The notes under the pieces: generated by a model
What the model was told of the DNA's origin: nothing
What the model saw: the letters and a program-made list of their open reading frames with translations, nothing else
The model's database searches: none
Part shown: one piece after another, positions 12,801 through 23,699 of the stretch
Layout: every line of letters starts with the position of its first letter
How positions within the stretch are numbered: position 1 is the first letter of the stretch
NCBI GenBank assembly: GCA_030268105.1
Contig: BSDZ01000017.1
Span: 186,001 to 250,000 of the forward strand
Source of the DNA: Volvox africanus
Taxonomy: Eukaryota; Chlorophyta; Chlorophyceae; Chlamydomonadales; Volvocaceae
Length of the DNA stretch: 64,000 bases
Reading direction: 5' to 3'
Made by a program: the position numbers and the translations under genes

Positions 12801-13939
12801 AATGATGATGGGGTAGTCAACAGAACCCACGAAGTACTTGAATAGCAGACCGATGGTTGTGTACTCCGCCAGGACTACGGGGCAATTGGGGAGGCACACA
12901 ACGCAGCAAAAGGACGTCTGTAATAACACGAGTGTTGTCAAAAGAGCTAACCAAACGGAAGGAGGGAACGGGACGGGCCACACAAGAAAAATAACTGCGA
13001 TGGTGGTTGAGGTGACGATTGCGGTTGCGGTAGCGGCGGGCGATGGTCATGATGATGTCGGTGGGGGTGGTGATAGTGGTAATGGTGGCGGTGTTGATCA
13101 TAATAATTATGGTGGTATTGGTGGTGCTATTGATGGTGGCATTTGTATTGGTGGTGGTATTGGTAATTCCACCTGTCCACTGAGGGGTTGGATGGACCGA
13201 CGATGGACAAATGGAGCCGCGGGAAAAGGTTGGCAAAATAGGAATTGAAGAAAGATATAAAAAGCTGTCGCTTCCATTCAAAATATGGATTGTAATGTGA
13301 AGGCCGAACGCCCTGGGGTCATGGCGTCTTGGCCTATGGGAAGAGATGTGACCCGTGGACCACAAGAGATTCTTGGATTAAGACTTTGCATTCTCAGCCC
13401 CAGCGATATCCCAGCCTCAAAACGCACGTGCAATACTCATGTTGAATAGACTGATGATGACGACAAGCGTCCTCGCGACCGGACCGAAGCGTTTGCCCAC
13501 GAAGTCGGGCATAGTGCAGACATCGGGGTGTAATGATTGGATTTTTGAGCCGAACAGCGCAATGATAAGCACTGGAATGCCGGATGAAAAGGCGTACATG
13601 ACCAATCCCAAAATGCCGGTCCAGACAGCGAACGAGGATGGGGAAGTTATGCACCAAGCTCCAACTGCAGAGGCGAAAAACGACCAGCCGATGCGCCATC
13701 GGTTCTGTGTCCCTCGAGCGGTAATAAATTCCTCCACTGTCTGGTCCCTATGTTTGCTGATTAACCGGAGTGTATACCCCACGATGGCATAAATGGCGAA
13801 TAACACCTGTAAGCCGCAAGCATCAGATAAACAAATGATTCCACAACAGCTCTCTTTGAGAGGGTTACCTAAACACACTTACCTGAGCAAAGATGCAATT
13901 CACGTAGGAAATTATTACATATTTTTTATGTTCTTCCAT
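9845..13939 (-). CDS. Sodium:solute symporter (SSS) family transporter
   Basis: Seven exons join in phase: 13939-13883, 13806-13428, 12874-12381, 11214-11028, 10792-10576, 10419-10244 and 10077-9845, giving 580 residues. The start ATG at 13939 precedes the first hydrophobic helix. Family-like blocks include VEEFITARGTQ early on, DFVGKRFGP, LAEYTTIG, IYTAYGGVYISIITDQAQG and NESAVDSIQNGI. About 13 hydrophobic helices are visible. The architecture fits SSS carriers of the type annotated as urea or other solute symporters in fungi and algae, which couple uptake to a cation gradient at a membrane; the substrate is not readable. The intron after 12381 uses GCGAGT, a rare GC donor, and spans about 1.2 kb, so a small exon may be missed there. 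If the intron at 10243-10078 is retained, the protein stops at 10200 after 517 residues, with a TGTAA 18 nt further on. Confidence 0.85.
13060..13165. repeat. Imperfect GGT/GGTGGT minisatellite in symporter intron
   Basis: About 100 bp of degenerate ggtggt units interleaved with ataat and attg, lying in the intron between the second and third symporter exons. It gives long spurious Gly/Val-rich open frames. No function is inferred. Confidence 0.6.
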
Positions 13940-16061
13940 GACGCGTATGTTTCCCTCGCTCCCTAGCTCTGTGAAATATTGAAATTAATTCCAATCAACA
14001 AAAGTGGTTGTGTAGTTTAATATTTATGTTTATCTGTGTGGATATGGTATGGGCGGCGCAGCAGCCTACGCGTTACGCAACAGAGCCCCTGGCTTTGTCG
14101 CGCTTGGCTTTGGAAAAAACGCTCTGCAATGTTTATATAACGGTACCTAACATAATCTATAATATAGCCTCACATCAGCAGTCCCTCCATTCCCAAGATT
14201 TTTGAAACGTATGACCAATTCAATAAATGCGATGGAGAAATGGTTCAGCGATCGCACCGGTAGAATAACATGAATGTACTATAAAGATGCACATGTTATA
14301 AGCATCCGGATCTCTGCTTACCTCGCTGTCCTGTTGCAAGCCTTGAGGCTTCGTAACTCTTGCTGTTATGTCCTACAGCCTTAAGACGGCTTACTCTGAC
14401 GGCAAGAGGTAAACATGCTAGACGAAGGAAACGTGTCGTGCTGCCAAGGGGCCTTACACTACTGCAGAGCTAGGACTGCTCTTAATGCCATGAAAAAAGG
14501 CATCCAAGAAGAAACGCCCAAAAGGCGTAGTCCGGTACCTGCGTTCCGTTGAACACCTGCCCTAAGGGCAAACCTTCATGCGTCTGAGACGCACCAACCA
14601 TCACCTGTCCAGGGAGCTCTTACCAGGAAGCACACCTAACCTAAGCGCTGATGAGACTGCAAGGCCGTGCCGGACCATGCCGAACAATGGCCATAAGCGG
14701 CGGGGTCTTCAATGGTCCGGCCCAGCGAGCTGAGTGGCGCAAGAGTGTTTCCTTGACCCCTTGAAGTCTGCTGGCCCGAGCCTGAGACATTGTGGCGAAA
14801 AACTAGGGCGGGTGGGGGGAAGTCAGTAACAAGCTCCAATAGTGAAAGGCAGAATGCCAGAACTACGGAGCTGTTATGTTAAGTAAGCAACTTCAAAGCA
14901 AGCAGTACGACTACCGTACATAACCCAGCTTAGAGGCTATACTCGCAAGCTCATGCCGCATCTAAGCTGTAATTAGGCACAGACAGCCTAAACCCACATT
15001 CGTGGTGGGATCTAAAGATATATGTTCATAGCATCGCTGTGGTGATGTATATGTTGCGATAATTTGTATGCTTGATTGATTACAAGCTCGTTAGAGCTCG
15101 TAAGGCCCGGACGAGTCAGAAGGCTCAAGAGACCGCAAGCTTCAGCAAAAATAGTTGATAAAAGACAAAACATAAATCCAGAGCGATAAAGAGTCCAATC
15201 ATGCAATCATGAGAGAACGAAAGTTCATAGGAGGGTTGGGTCCTACCCAGCCACATTAGATGAGGTTTTAAGACCATCAGAATCCATCAGCACATGGTAT
15301 TCAGCTCCCACAAAATTAGCATTGTTGCAGACACGACACCAACGCTGCTCCATCTGGCGACCGTTGGGCCGATTTGCCTCTTAAGGCCCAAGCTCTAAAC
15401 CAGAAACGAAGCAGGGAAGTGCACACCGTTATGGGAATATGATGGGCACCATGTTGCTGCATACCCATCCGATGGGTACATATGTCTACACATCTTGGTG
15501 GTTAGGCAAGAAGATGCGGGCTCAACCAATCTTCTTTGTTGCGGTCCTCCAGGGTATACATCACAGACTCAATAATGATTACCCGAGAGGCCCCCTGAGA
15601 GGCCAGCACCTCCACGCAACCTCCAAGATCTACATCAGTGGGGATGTGTGGCTAATGACCTAGGCACCTCAACCTTGCAGGACTATCAAGCCCCGGGTAG
15701 ATTCCGATAGTCAAGAAGGCAGTACGAATTTCTTTACGAAACACACTGTGAAAAATATTCATTTTGCTGCGCCCTAATTTGATCCAAAGACGATTTACTA
15801 AAATGGCCCAGTGTAAATCCAGGAGTTGCTAACTGAATTGCCTGAAAAAACCTCTGTTATCGGGAACTCTGCCAACCAGGGTTCTTCACGGAGGTAGCTG
15901 TTTGTTCCGGGGGATTTCGGAGCCCCAAAACTAAATCCCTTTCCGCCGGGAGCACCCCCGGAACCCGAAAACTGAGTATGGCTTAAATCGTTCCGGGGAT
16001 CCCGGAACTCACGAAAAGGTTTTCTAGGGGTACAGAATGGCACATATTGTTGAAATGGATT
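13940..16061. other. Gene-poor stretch upstream of the symporter
   Basis: This stretch holds the symporter's presumed 5' region and AT-rich DNA. From about 14300 to 15240 it looks like an old mobile-element remnant: many short direct and inverted words, no intact open frame, and one copy of the dispersed repeat listed separately. I find no transposase, reverse transcriptase or terminal repeat pair that would name an element. Confidence 0.4.
15074..15141 (+). repeat. Dispersed 66-68 bp repeat, copy 1
   Basis: This segment contains aagctcgttagagctcgt, a cggacgag block and an aggctcaagagaccgc block. It matches 48037-48102 in reverse complement, over the whole 66-68 bp with roughly ten differences. 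It can fold around GAGCTCGT and ACGAG. It is a dispersed repeat of unknown type. Confidence 0.7.
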
Positions 16062-16440
16062 GAGTCCTATCGTGTTATTCCATGCTAACATGTTCAGAGC
16101 GTAGGCCTGCTTTGCGCACTCTAATTTACTCAAAGTAACCTCGCCGACTCCGAGTCCCAGACCAAGGCCCAGGAGCGCCTCCCCGGCAGGAAGGTGGAGC
16201 CAGGCAGTGCACACCAGAGGCGGACCGCACAACCCCACCGAAATCCAACTACGAGCTTTTTAACTGCAACAAGTTAAATATACGCTGTTGGAGCTGGAAT
16301 TACCGCGGCTGCTGGCACCAGACTTACCCTCCAATGGATCCTCGATAGGGTATTTAGAACGTTCTCATTCCAATTACCAGATGCAAAGCACCCAGTATTG
16401 TTATTTATTGTCACTACCTCCCGTGTCGGGATTGGGTATT
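16062..16440 (-). pseudogene. Nuclear SSU (18S) rRNA central fragment, antisense
   Basis: Read on the minus strand, about 375 bp match the middle of eukaryotic 18S rRNA. The match includes the near-invariant agcagccgcggtaattccag block (complement of 16290-16313), the gttaaaaagctcgtagttgg block (complement of 16245-16270), a green-algal V4-type region, and ggaataacacgataggactc at its end. Similarity ends sharply at both sides, near 16062 and 16440. No complete 18S gene is present, so this is an inserted fragment. It faces the opposite way from the LSU scrap 7.7 kb to its left. Confidence 0.9.
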
Positions 16441-17476
16441 AATTATGAGACACTACGTGCCACACTATCGAGTCGTAATAAGGTTCTGGAGCCACTTGGC
16501 GTCTGGGGCCTGGACCGGAAACCCAGGAAAAAGATTATTCCACAGGGGACATTGCCACTGTCCTTGGGAAGTCACACTTCACGCGGCGAAAAATCCCGGG
16601 GGGTGCGGAGCAAGAAAACCTAACCTCGGTGTTGCAATGCCCCATCCAAAGCTTGCCCTGCGCATCTTAGGATTTACAGGCCGCCCACTTCGGCCCGTGT
16701 GTGTCCCCGTATGGCGGCATGTCATTATTAGTGTCATACAGTCGTACGTTCACCGCGTACGGGGTGGGGGGCATCTGTTAGGCATAAGTATCCTCTTGAT
16801 TTGTTGGGTGGTGAACGTCGTCTGAGCATCATCTCAACAGCTCAGAGCACATCAGGAATGCGTTGCCGCTTATGACCGGTGTGATCTGGAGACATCAAGA
16901 GCTCGGAACACATTCTGGGGCTTCAGCAACGTCCAAGAATAAGAAACTGTATGTATAAATTACGTAATCGGCTAATACGCCCAGCACACTCAGTCAACAG
17001 GTCACGATATATTGGAAATATATCGGAACCTGTTATATCCGGTTACTCGCGCAGTCACCCACAAAGCCCTGGTATATCTCATATCATAATATTGTACAAC
17101 CGCAGGTTTAGTTAGCCGCAAGACTCAGTTAACCCTTGATTCGTGCAGAATTCGCATTCCGGGGTTATCTTACGCGTTTAGATCCGCAGGCGCATGATAT
17201 CCGCTCTTGAAATAACATTTCATTTATTCTTGTGAAATGGCCTTACTGTATATTTACATATATTTTGGGAATTTTGTAAAACTTGTGCAACGGCCAGCAA
17301 GGAAGTACGATGACCATGAATCAACCGACAGCGTGTCGCAATGAACAAGTGAATATTGTATCCCACCCAACGTTTTTATATTTTAACCCCTCTAAACATT
17401 TTGGGATGCAAAATGCGATTTAAAGTGACGCAAGGACAGTAGTCCAGTTAAGGCGTGGGAATTGTTGCTGTGAAGG
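16441..17476. other. Intergenic region upstream of COG5
   Basis: AT-rich DNA with no gene recognised. It probably holds the COG5 promoter and 5' UTR. It contains a short inverted word pair near 17008-17030 (gatatattggaaatatatcg) and little else that I can name. Confidence 0.4.
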
Positions 17477-20400
17477 ATGGGCAAAGGAGGCGAAAGCACT
17501 GATACAGACCAACATAGTGTTTCTAATAGCATTGGCGAAGACCTGTTACATTTGTCTCGTTTTGCTCCCTTTTTGCAAACTAATTTCAACGTTTCCGAGT
17601 TTACTTCCAAGGTCCTTGGCGGCCTACATACAACAGCTTCAGCTCAATCAGATCAGCTACGTGATGGTGTGCACCAGTTGGAAACCGCTTTGTCGGGCGA
17701 GGTAGTGACGCGGAACAAAGAGCTTTTGGGCCATGTCCGGCGCATGTTGGACGCTGAGAACTCAGTGCGAGATGTTGTACTATCAGTGGAATCCCTTCAG
17801 AGTGCCGTTCGGCGCATTCGCGCTGAAGTGGCAGGGCCCTACGAACAGATCAAGCACAAAACGCAGCAGCTCCGCAACATTCATGCGACAGTCGACATCC
17901 TGCGCCATGTGATCCACCGCCTGAAGCTAGCGCAGAAACTCCGAGCGCAGCTCGCTGTGCCCGCAGCCCAGCTGGACCTCGCAAAAGCGGCCAAACTCAT
18001 CACGGACATCCGGGCTGTAGATGCGGAGGCGGACCTGTCAGGGATTGACGCGGTGGCAGCCGATGCAGAGTTCCTGGAGTCAGCGCGCAAGTCGGTGCAT
18101 GAGCAGGCCGAGGTGCGCGATCTGGGCTGTTCATGGCAGGGTTTGCTCGGCTTCGTCGCCACTTTCGCCGCCACACCCATCCCTTCGTTGTTCCCAGTCC
18201 CCAGTCCCCAGTTCCCATCAGCAACCTGCGTACGTACAGATGCAGTGACCTGCCAACGCTGCTTTACCCGCATCAAGCCAAATACGACAGACCCATCTCT
18301 TCCCCGCTTCGCTATCTAGCCTGGGTTAGGTCATTGGTATAGCCCCTTTTACACTCGTATTCCCCGCCTCATCTCATTAAGAGTTGGAAAGCCCGAACTA
18401 CGGCTTTCGTTGAATAGATACTGCCTGCGGTATCGAGGGGTTGTCCCGAGAAGTTGCGTCATGCACGAGAAGTACAAACGGTGGACGTTCCAACATTAAA
18501 CGAGGCAGCCCGGAGCCGCCGAAGCTGACACAGGCTCGGGTCTGGCCTGGGTCGGACCAACCGGGAGGACGTTGTGGACACAACGCGGCGGGTTGGGAGG
18601 TTCCAAAGTTGCGACTAGATGCGGAAACCCAAGTGAGGCACAATTCCGCTATACATGTGTTATGGTAGTTGTGGTACGCGAGACAGGGATTATCGTGACC
18701 TGATGGTGGATTTCCGGCGCGAGCTGATCGCTTGGGCCACCGCTTCAAGCTCCTAAGCAGCGTCTTTCTGCCTGCGCCTGCACCTGCACCCTCGCCCGCT
18801 CACTCTCTCCTATGTTGCCTCATTGCTCCTCCTTACCACGACGCCAGAGGCACTGGCCCGGAGGCGACTTCCCTTCCCACATACGACCTATCCCCGACCT
18901 CCCCACGTCCGGATACTCTCGGCCACCTCTACCTTGGACACCTCTCCCTTGGCGCTATTTCGCTCGGCGTCCTCCTTCGATATGTGAAGTCCCCTTTATG
19001 CCCGCTCTGCTGTCCGCCTCGAACGAAAGTAACTCTGACCCATTTGCCCTTTCGCGATCCTACTCACCCCATGTATCCTTCTTCCCGCATTTTGCACCAG
19101 GGCGCTCTGATTGAAGGCGTCGAGTCTCTCAGCCAGGCCCGTGTGGGGTCCGCTCTACAGGTGATCTTCAACCTGAACGAGTTGCAGCAGGTGCGTATGT
19201 ATGTCACAAGTTCACAAGGGGAATCGGTTGCCGTCACCTGGTTTGTTTCCGGTTTCGTTCGCTTCCTATGTGCCCTCTCTGGCCATCAGCTGCAGTTATC
19301 TAAAGGTTCACTCCACCCCCTCTGTCTCTCTCTCTCTCAGGCCGTCTCAGCGCTGCTATCTCGCCATCTGTACGAAATTGATAGGGCACTGCGGAACGCG
19401 CTGGACTCCCGCCACCTAGCGGCGCAGGCAGCGGGGGGTGCGGGGACTATGGGTCCCGGATCCGTCCTGGGCGCGCCGGCCGGAGGTGCCACGGGGTCGG
19501 CTGGCCGGGGCGGGGCAGCTCCCGGAGCCCAAGACCGGATGTGGCAGGTGGATCGAGGGCCTGGAAGGGGGCGGATGAATTCTGAGGAATTTTGAGGCAG
19601 AGGAAGAGGGAGATTGGTGGGGGGAGATTGCGCATTATCCCCCCTATCAGCACCAGGGTTCGTATGACATATCTGCTCCGCCTCCACCACCACCACCACG
19701 TGTGCACCCCGGCCGGACCATCATAGTGGGTAGCAGAGTGTGCAAGTGTATGATTGTGAGGGGCTCATGTAGGACATCGTTGGCCTCTCGCCTAGGAAGA
19801 GGAAGGGGTGTTTGCTGTTTGTTTGTCTGAACTGGGGAGCTCTACCCTTAACCCTCGTATAGCCCCTCCGCTTTCACATCCAACCCTTTAACCGCCAACC
19901 CAATGCAGCCAAGGAGATGATGAATACGAGACTAAAACCCTGAAACCCACCCACCCACGCACCCCCCGACACTCTCAACTTCAGGCCCTCCGAGACGTCT
20001 TTGAACAGGTCAGCTCCTCCACAGTGGCGGTGTGGCACCTGCAACGTGTGGTGGCAAAGAAGCGGGACCCGCTCTCACACGTCTGTTTCCTGGATGTGTT
20101 GGTTGCCCCGGGAGAACCGCTGCTGGTGGCGCGCTTCTGGTGAGGCTGCTGTGGCTGGTGGGGTCTTTCCGCTTTCTGACAAGGAGGATGGTGTTGGGGT
20201 GCTATCACTTCGAATGGCACCAGCCAGCAATAGTGCCCGCTGCTTCTGATGGTGTTGATGACAGGGATAGTGATGCGGGTTTTGCCGCTACGACAGGATA
20301 TTTGTGGCTGGTGGTGGTGCTGGTAAACTATTACCATGGTGGTGGTGCTGGTAAACTATTACCATGGTGGTGGTGCTGGTAAACTATTACCATGGTGGTG

Positions 20401-23400
20401 GTGCTGGTAAACTATTACCATGGTGGTGGTGCTGGTAAACTATTACCATGGTGGTGGTGCTGGTAAACTATTACCATGGTGGTGGTGCTGGTAAACTATT
20501 ACCATGGTGGTGGTGCTGGTAAACTATTACCATGGTGGTGGTGCTGGTAAACTATTACCATGGTGGTGGTGCTGGTAAACTATTACCATGGTGGTGGTGC
20601 TGGTAAACTATTACCATGGTGGTGGTGCTGGTAAACTATTACCATGGTGGTGGTGGTGGCGGTACCAGGCCGCCCAGTTGCAAGCGTGTATCTACTCAGC
20701 CCAACTTCCAACACCCGCTTCCCCGCCCGGAGAGGTCGGTGTTGGGAGTCCAGAATCCCCTCTCGTCTTCCATTAGGGCTTGATTTGGGCTCGATGTACC
20801 CGTATACGTATATTCTCTGCCACCCATCAGGTCGGACGTCGTCCGTGCTACCCTGGATGCGTTCGCGTCCGTGGCCAAGCCCGGTAAGGGCGGCTTCGTG
20901 CGGGAAACCCTCACTGCGGCTTATCCCCGACTGGCGGGGCTGATAGAGGCGATGTTCGAACGGCTTACAGCGGAGACGACGATCAAGGTGGCGATGGCGA
21001 TTGGGGCGCGTTGGGGAGGGAAGAGGGAAGGAACCGTCAGTGGAGCGGAGGGTGGTTTCGGGGTAATGACATTGCTACTGTTGCCTCATACGCCTCCCCC
21101 CACTGATACCCTTTACTGCCAATATCGCTTCTTCTTCTTTTGCTGCTGTTGCTGTTGTTGCTGCTACTGATGGTAGTGATGTCGTCCTTCTCGTTGCTGT
21201 CGCAGGGTGTCCTTCCGGCAGTGGGGCCGCCGCAACTGCAGCAGTTATTGGCCGCCACCGGCCCCTTCCAGACGGCGTTCATGGCGGGTTGCCTCTCGCG
21301 ACTGACGGACGCGGTGGCTGCGGCCTTCCCCGGCAGCAGCCGCCAGTTGCCCTCGGCTACGGAGGTGCAGAAATGCATCGGGTAAGTGCTCCGGGGGCAC
21401 TTCTGACCTTCAGGATCGTGAACGGCAGCGTGGACCATGGGGGATGGGGTGAGGATCCTCTCTCTCCTCGTCTTCTCTCCTTCCTAGGGAATTCGAAAGC
21501 TGTGGGCAGCTTTTCAGGGTCAGAGAGAAAGAACCTAAACACACCTGCCTGAATCCACCCTGGACCCGTCGCCTGCCTCTTTGGGGAGAAGCGAAGAGCC
21601 GCACAGTCCGTGAGTGTTCGACGAGTGGGAAGGATGACGAGGATGAGGATGGCGGTGGTGTTGTAACGGTGTTGATAACGTAGCCGAGTGGTGAAGTATT
21701 TCCGTGTGCCTTTGGATGTCCCTTACTCCCCTCTTTATGTATATGCATGGACCCGCTACGTGCTTTGACTTATCGGCACCGGATCGCTACTCTTCACTTC
21801 CTATCATCACCCGAACCACCTTTCGGTTCAGGCTGATTCACGAGGAGCTCAAGGTGGGCTCCTCCAGTCCCCAGCTCGCTGCCATGATGGCCGCAACAGC
21901 CGCGAAGGCGCTGAACCTTCTGGCTGAGAGAGCCGAATACTCGGCGGCGTCGGGCCCAGAGCTCCGGCAACTAGTCCCCTCAATCACCACCGCAGCCGCA
22001 GATGGCAGCAGCGCCGCCCGCGGCGGTATCACCGCCGGGCCCAACGCTGCGCAGCTGCGAAACATCGCGCTGTGCTCGCAACTGCAGGAGACGCACCGGT
22101 CACTGTCGACACTGCTGACGCGGCTGCCGCCGACGGCGGTACCAGCGCTGGGCGGCGCCCTGGCCGCCGTGCAGGCGACGGCGGTGGATGCCGTTGCACC
22201 CATCTTCCGCGCAGTGGTGGAGGCATGCGAGGAGCGGCTGCTGCAGATGCACGAATGGCCGGGCTACAGAGCCGGCGCTGCCGAGGGGCCAGAAGTGACA
22301 TCGACGTCGCCGCACGTGGCGGAGGTAGCGGCGCTGCTGGCGGATTTCCGTAGCGAGTTCCTCTCACGGTTCGTGCCGCCGCCCACGCCCAGCGTGTCGT
22401 CGTGTGTGGGATCGCTGGTGGAGCGCATGGCCTGTCGGCTGCTGGTGTTCTTCGTGCGTCACGCGTCACTTCTGAGGCCGCTAACGCAGGCAGGAAAGCT
22501 GCTGGTGAGCGATCACACGGGAATTATTTAGGAATTTGGTTGCAAAACGTGCGGGGCAACATACAGAGCTATTCAAGGACCGGCCGCCCACGCTATGGCT
22601 TGGGAAGGGGAGGGGCGCTAGTATGCAAAAATAAGGAAGGCGGAGGGATTAGGATGCACTAACGGACGGAGTGGACAGGGAAGTGAGAATCTGCTCCTGA
22701 GGCCACCCCAGATACTACCGGCCCCCGACCCCCGCTCTTAATATCATAGCGTCACGTGCGCCATCGCTATGCTATTTCTTAAGGAGATCGGGTGCGTCAT
22801 TTATTTGATACATTCGGGGTCGCAGCGTCATGAGGGGCCGTCTCTTCATCGTGACTGGTACATACATCCCTAAACTCCGGGCCTTTCATGCACGCATTAC
22901 TTGCTTTGCCCCTCCGAATTCCCGTACACCTAAACCCTCCAGGTTGCCAAGGATCTTGCTGAGCTGCAAGCATCTGTGGGCCAGCAGCTGCAACCCCTAG
23001 AGCAGTTGGGGGCACCCTTCCGGGCCGTGAAGGCCTTCCGCGCGCTGCTATTCACATCGGTGGGCGATATCGGCTCCAATCCGCTGTTGGCAGAACTGCC
23101 GCCCGCGATCACACTGCAGCACCTGTTCTCAAGGTGTGGCTTTCGAGTCAGGTTTAGTGAGCGAACGGGGTGAGCGCTGCAGATCGCACGCATACCTTGC
23201 TGATACACCCGGCGGTGTTAAGTATCAGCAACGTATGCGTGCGATCTGCGGCGCTCACTCCGTCCCGCTCACTAAATCTTGACCTGCCAGGACAATGTTG
23301 GGGTGGTGGCGTTGCAATGCTACGCTGCTGGTGGTCGTATGATGGTACCGGTGGAGGCTTTGGGGCATTCGATTAATTTTGTTGGGGACTTCGTTATTAA

Positions 23401-23699
23401 TCTACTTGTGCTCATACTTGTGCATATTTCTCCTCGAATGTGTTTACGTCCGCAGGCTTCCGGCTTCAATTGTGGCGCCGCAGGAGCGTTCCGGTCTTAC
23501 GCCGCTTCAGTACTCATTGTGGTTAGACAGCCACAGTGCGGAGGATTGCCTGAGGGGCATCGCAGCAGCACTGGTGGCGGCGCCGGCTATGGCTATAGCG
23601 GCCCCAGATGGCGGGAATGGCTTAGACGGGGAGGCGAGGGAAGCACTGGCGGTGATGCGGCGGATTTGCGCAGCGGCGGGAGTGCCGGCTGGGGCATGA
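17477..23699 (+). CDS. COG5: Conserved oligomeric Golgi complex subunit 5
   Basis: Nine exons join in phase: 17477-18112, 19101-19190, 19341-19547, 19985-20139, 20831-20987, 21206-21381, 21832-22504, 22943-23133 and 23456-23699, giving 842 residues, the usual COG5 length. COG5 is part of lobe B of the COG tether, which captures retrograde vesicles at the Golgi. Diagnostic blocks in order are the N-terminal NFNVSEFTSKVL and coiled-coil region, RVGSALQVIFNLNELQ, VVAKKRDPLSHVCFLD, FQTAFMAGCLSRLTD, LVFFVRHASLLRPL, GAPFRAVKAFRALLF and LTPLQYSLWLDS, all as in plant COG5. Residues of exon 3 after HLAAQ form a Gly/Ala-rich low-complexity linker. Exon 1 to exon 2 is the weakest join: a few family residues are missing, so the exon 2 acceptor may differ. 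Introns 4 and 8 carry unusual repeats, listed separately. The gene is transcribed away from the symporter and towards the RBR ligase. Confidence 0.93.
20310..20645 (+). repeat. Tandem array of twelve 28-bp units, each with a hairpin
   Basis: The unit ggtggtggtgctggtaaac plus tattaccat repeats exactly every 28 bp; the aaac word recurs from 20325 to 20633, which is eleven periods. I see no difference between units. Each unit contains TGGTAA-acta-TTACCA, a perfect 6-bp stem with a 4-nt loop, and each junction forms CCATGG. The array lies in COG5 intron 4 (20140-20830). Because 28 is not a multiple of 3, reading frames rotate through it, so the open frames it creates are artefacts. Confidence 0.95.
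23153..23276. repeat. Long foldback (inverted repeat) in COG5 intron 8
   Basis: The left arm 23153-23205 and right arm 23223-23276 are inverted copies about 53-54 bp long with roughly four mismatches and one indel. A 17-nt spacer separates them, and it itself contains cacc and ggtg. The arms begin with tttagtgagcg and run to gcagatcgcacgcata. The element starts about 19 bp after the exon 8 donor and sits wholly in the intron, so it would be transcribed in the pre-mRNA. It is compatible with a MITE-like element or a hairpin small-RNA precursor; the sequence alone does not decide. Confidence 0.85.

Noticed and set aside
13060..13248. A Gly/Val/Asp-rich plus-strand frame in the symporter intron
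   Set aside because: It is translated GGT simple repeat opposite a well-supported gene.
15798..16238. A 146-codon minus-strand frame
   Set aside because: Its first half is SSU rRNA sequence translated by chance and the rest has no recognised domain. It is treated as spurious.
20310..20645. Regular 28-bp repeats resembling a CRISPR array
   Set aside because: Units abut with no unique spacers, the host is a eukaryote, and no cas-like gene is near. It is a minisatellite.
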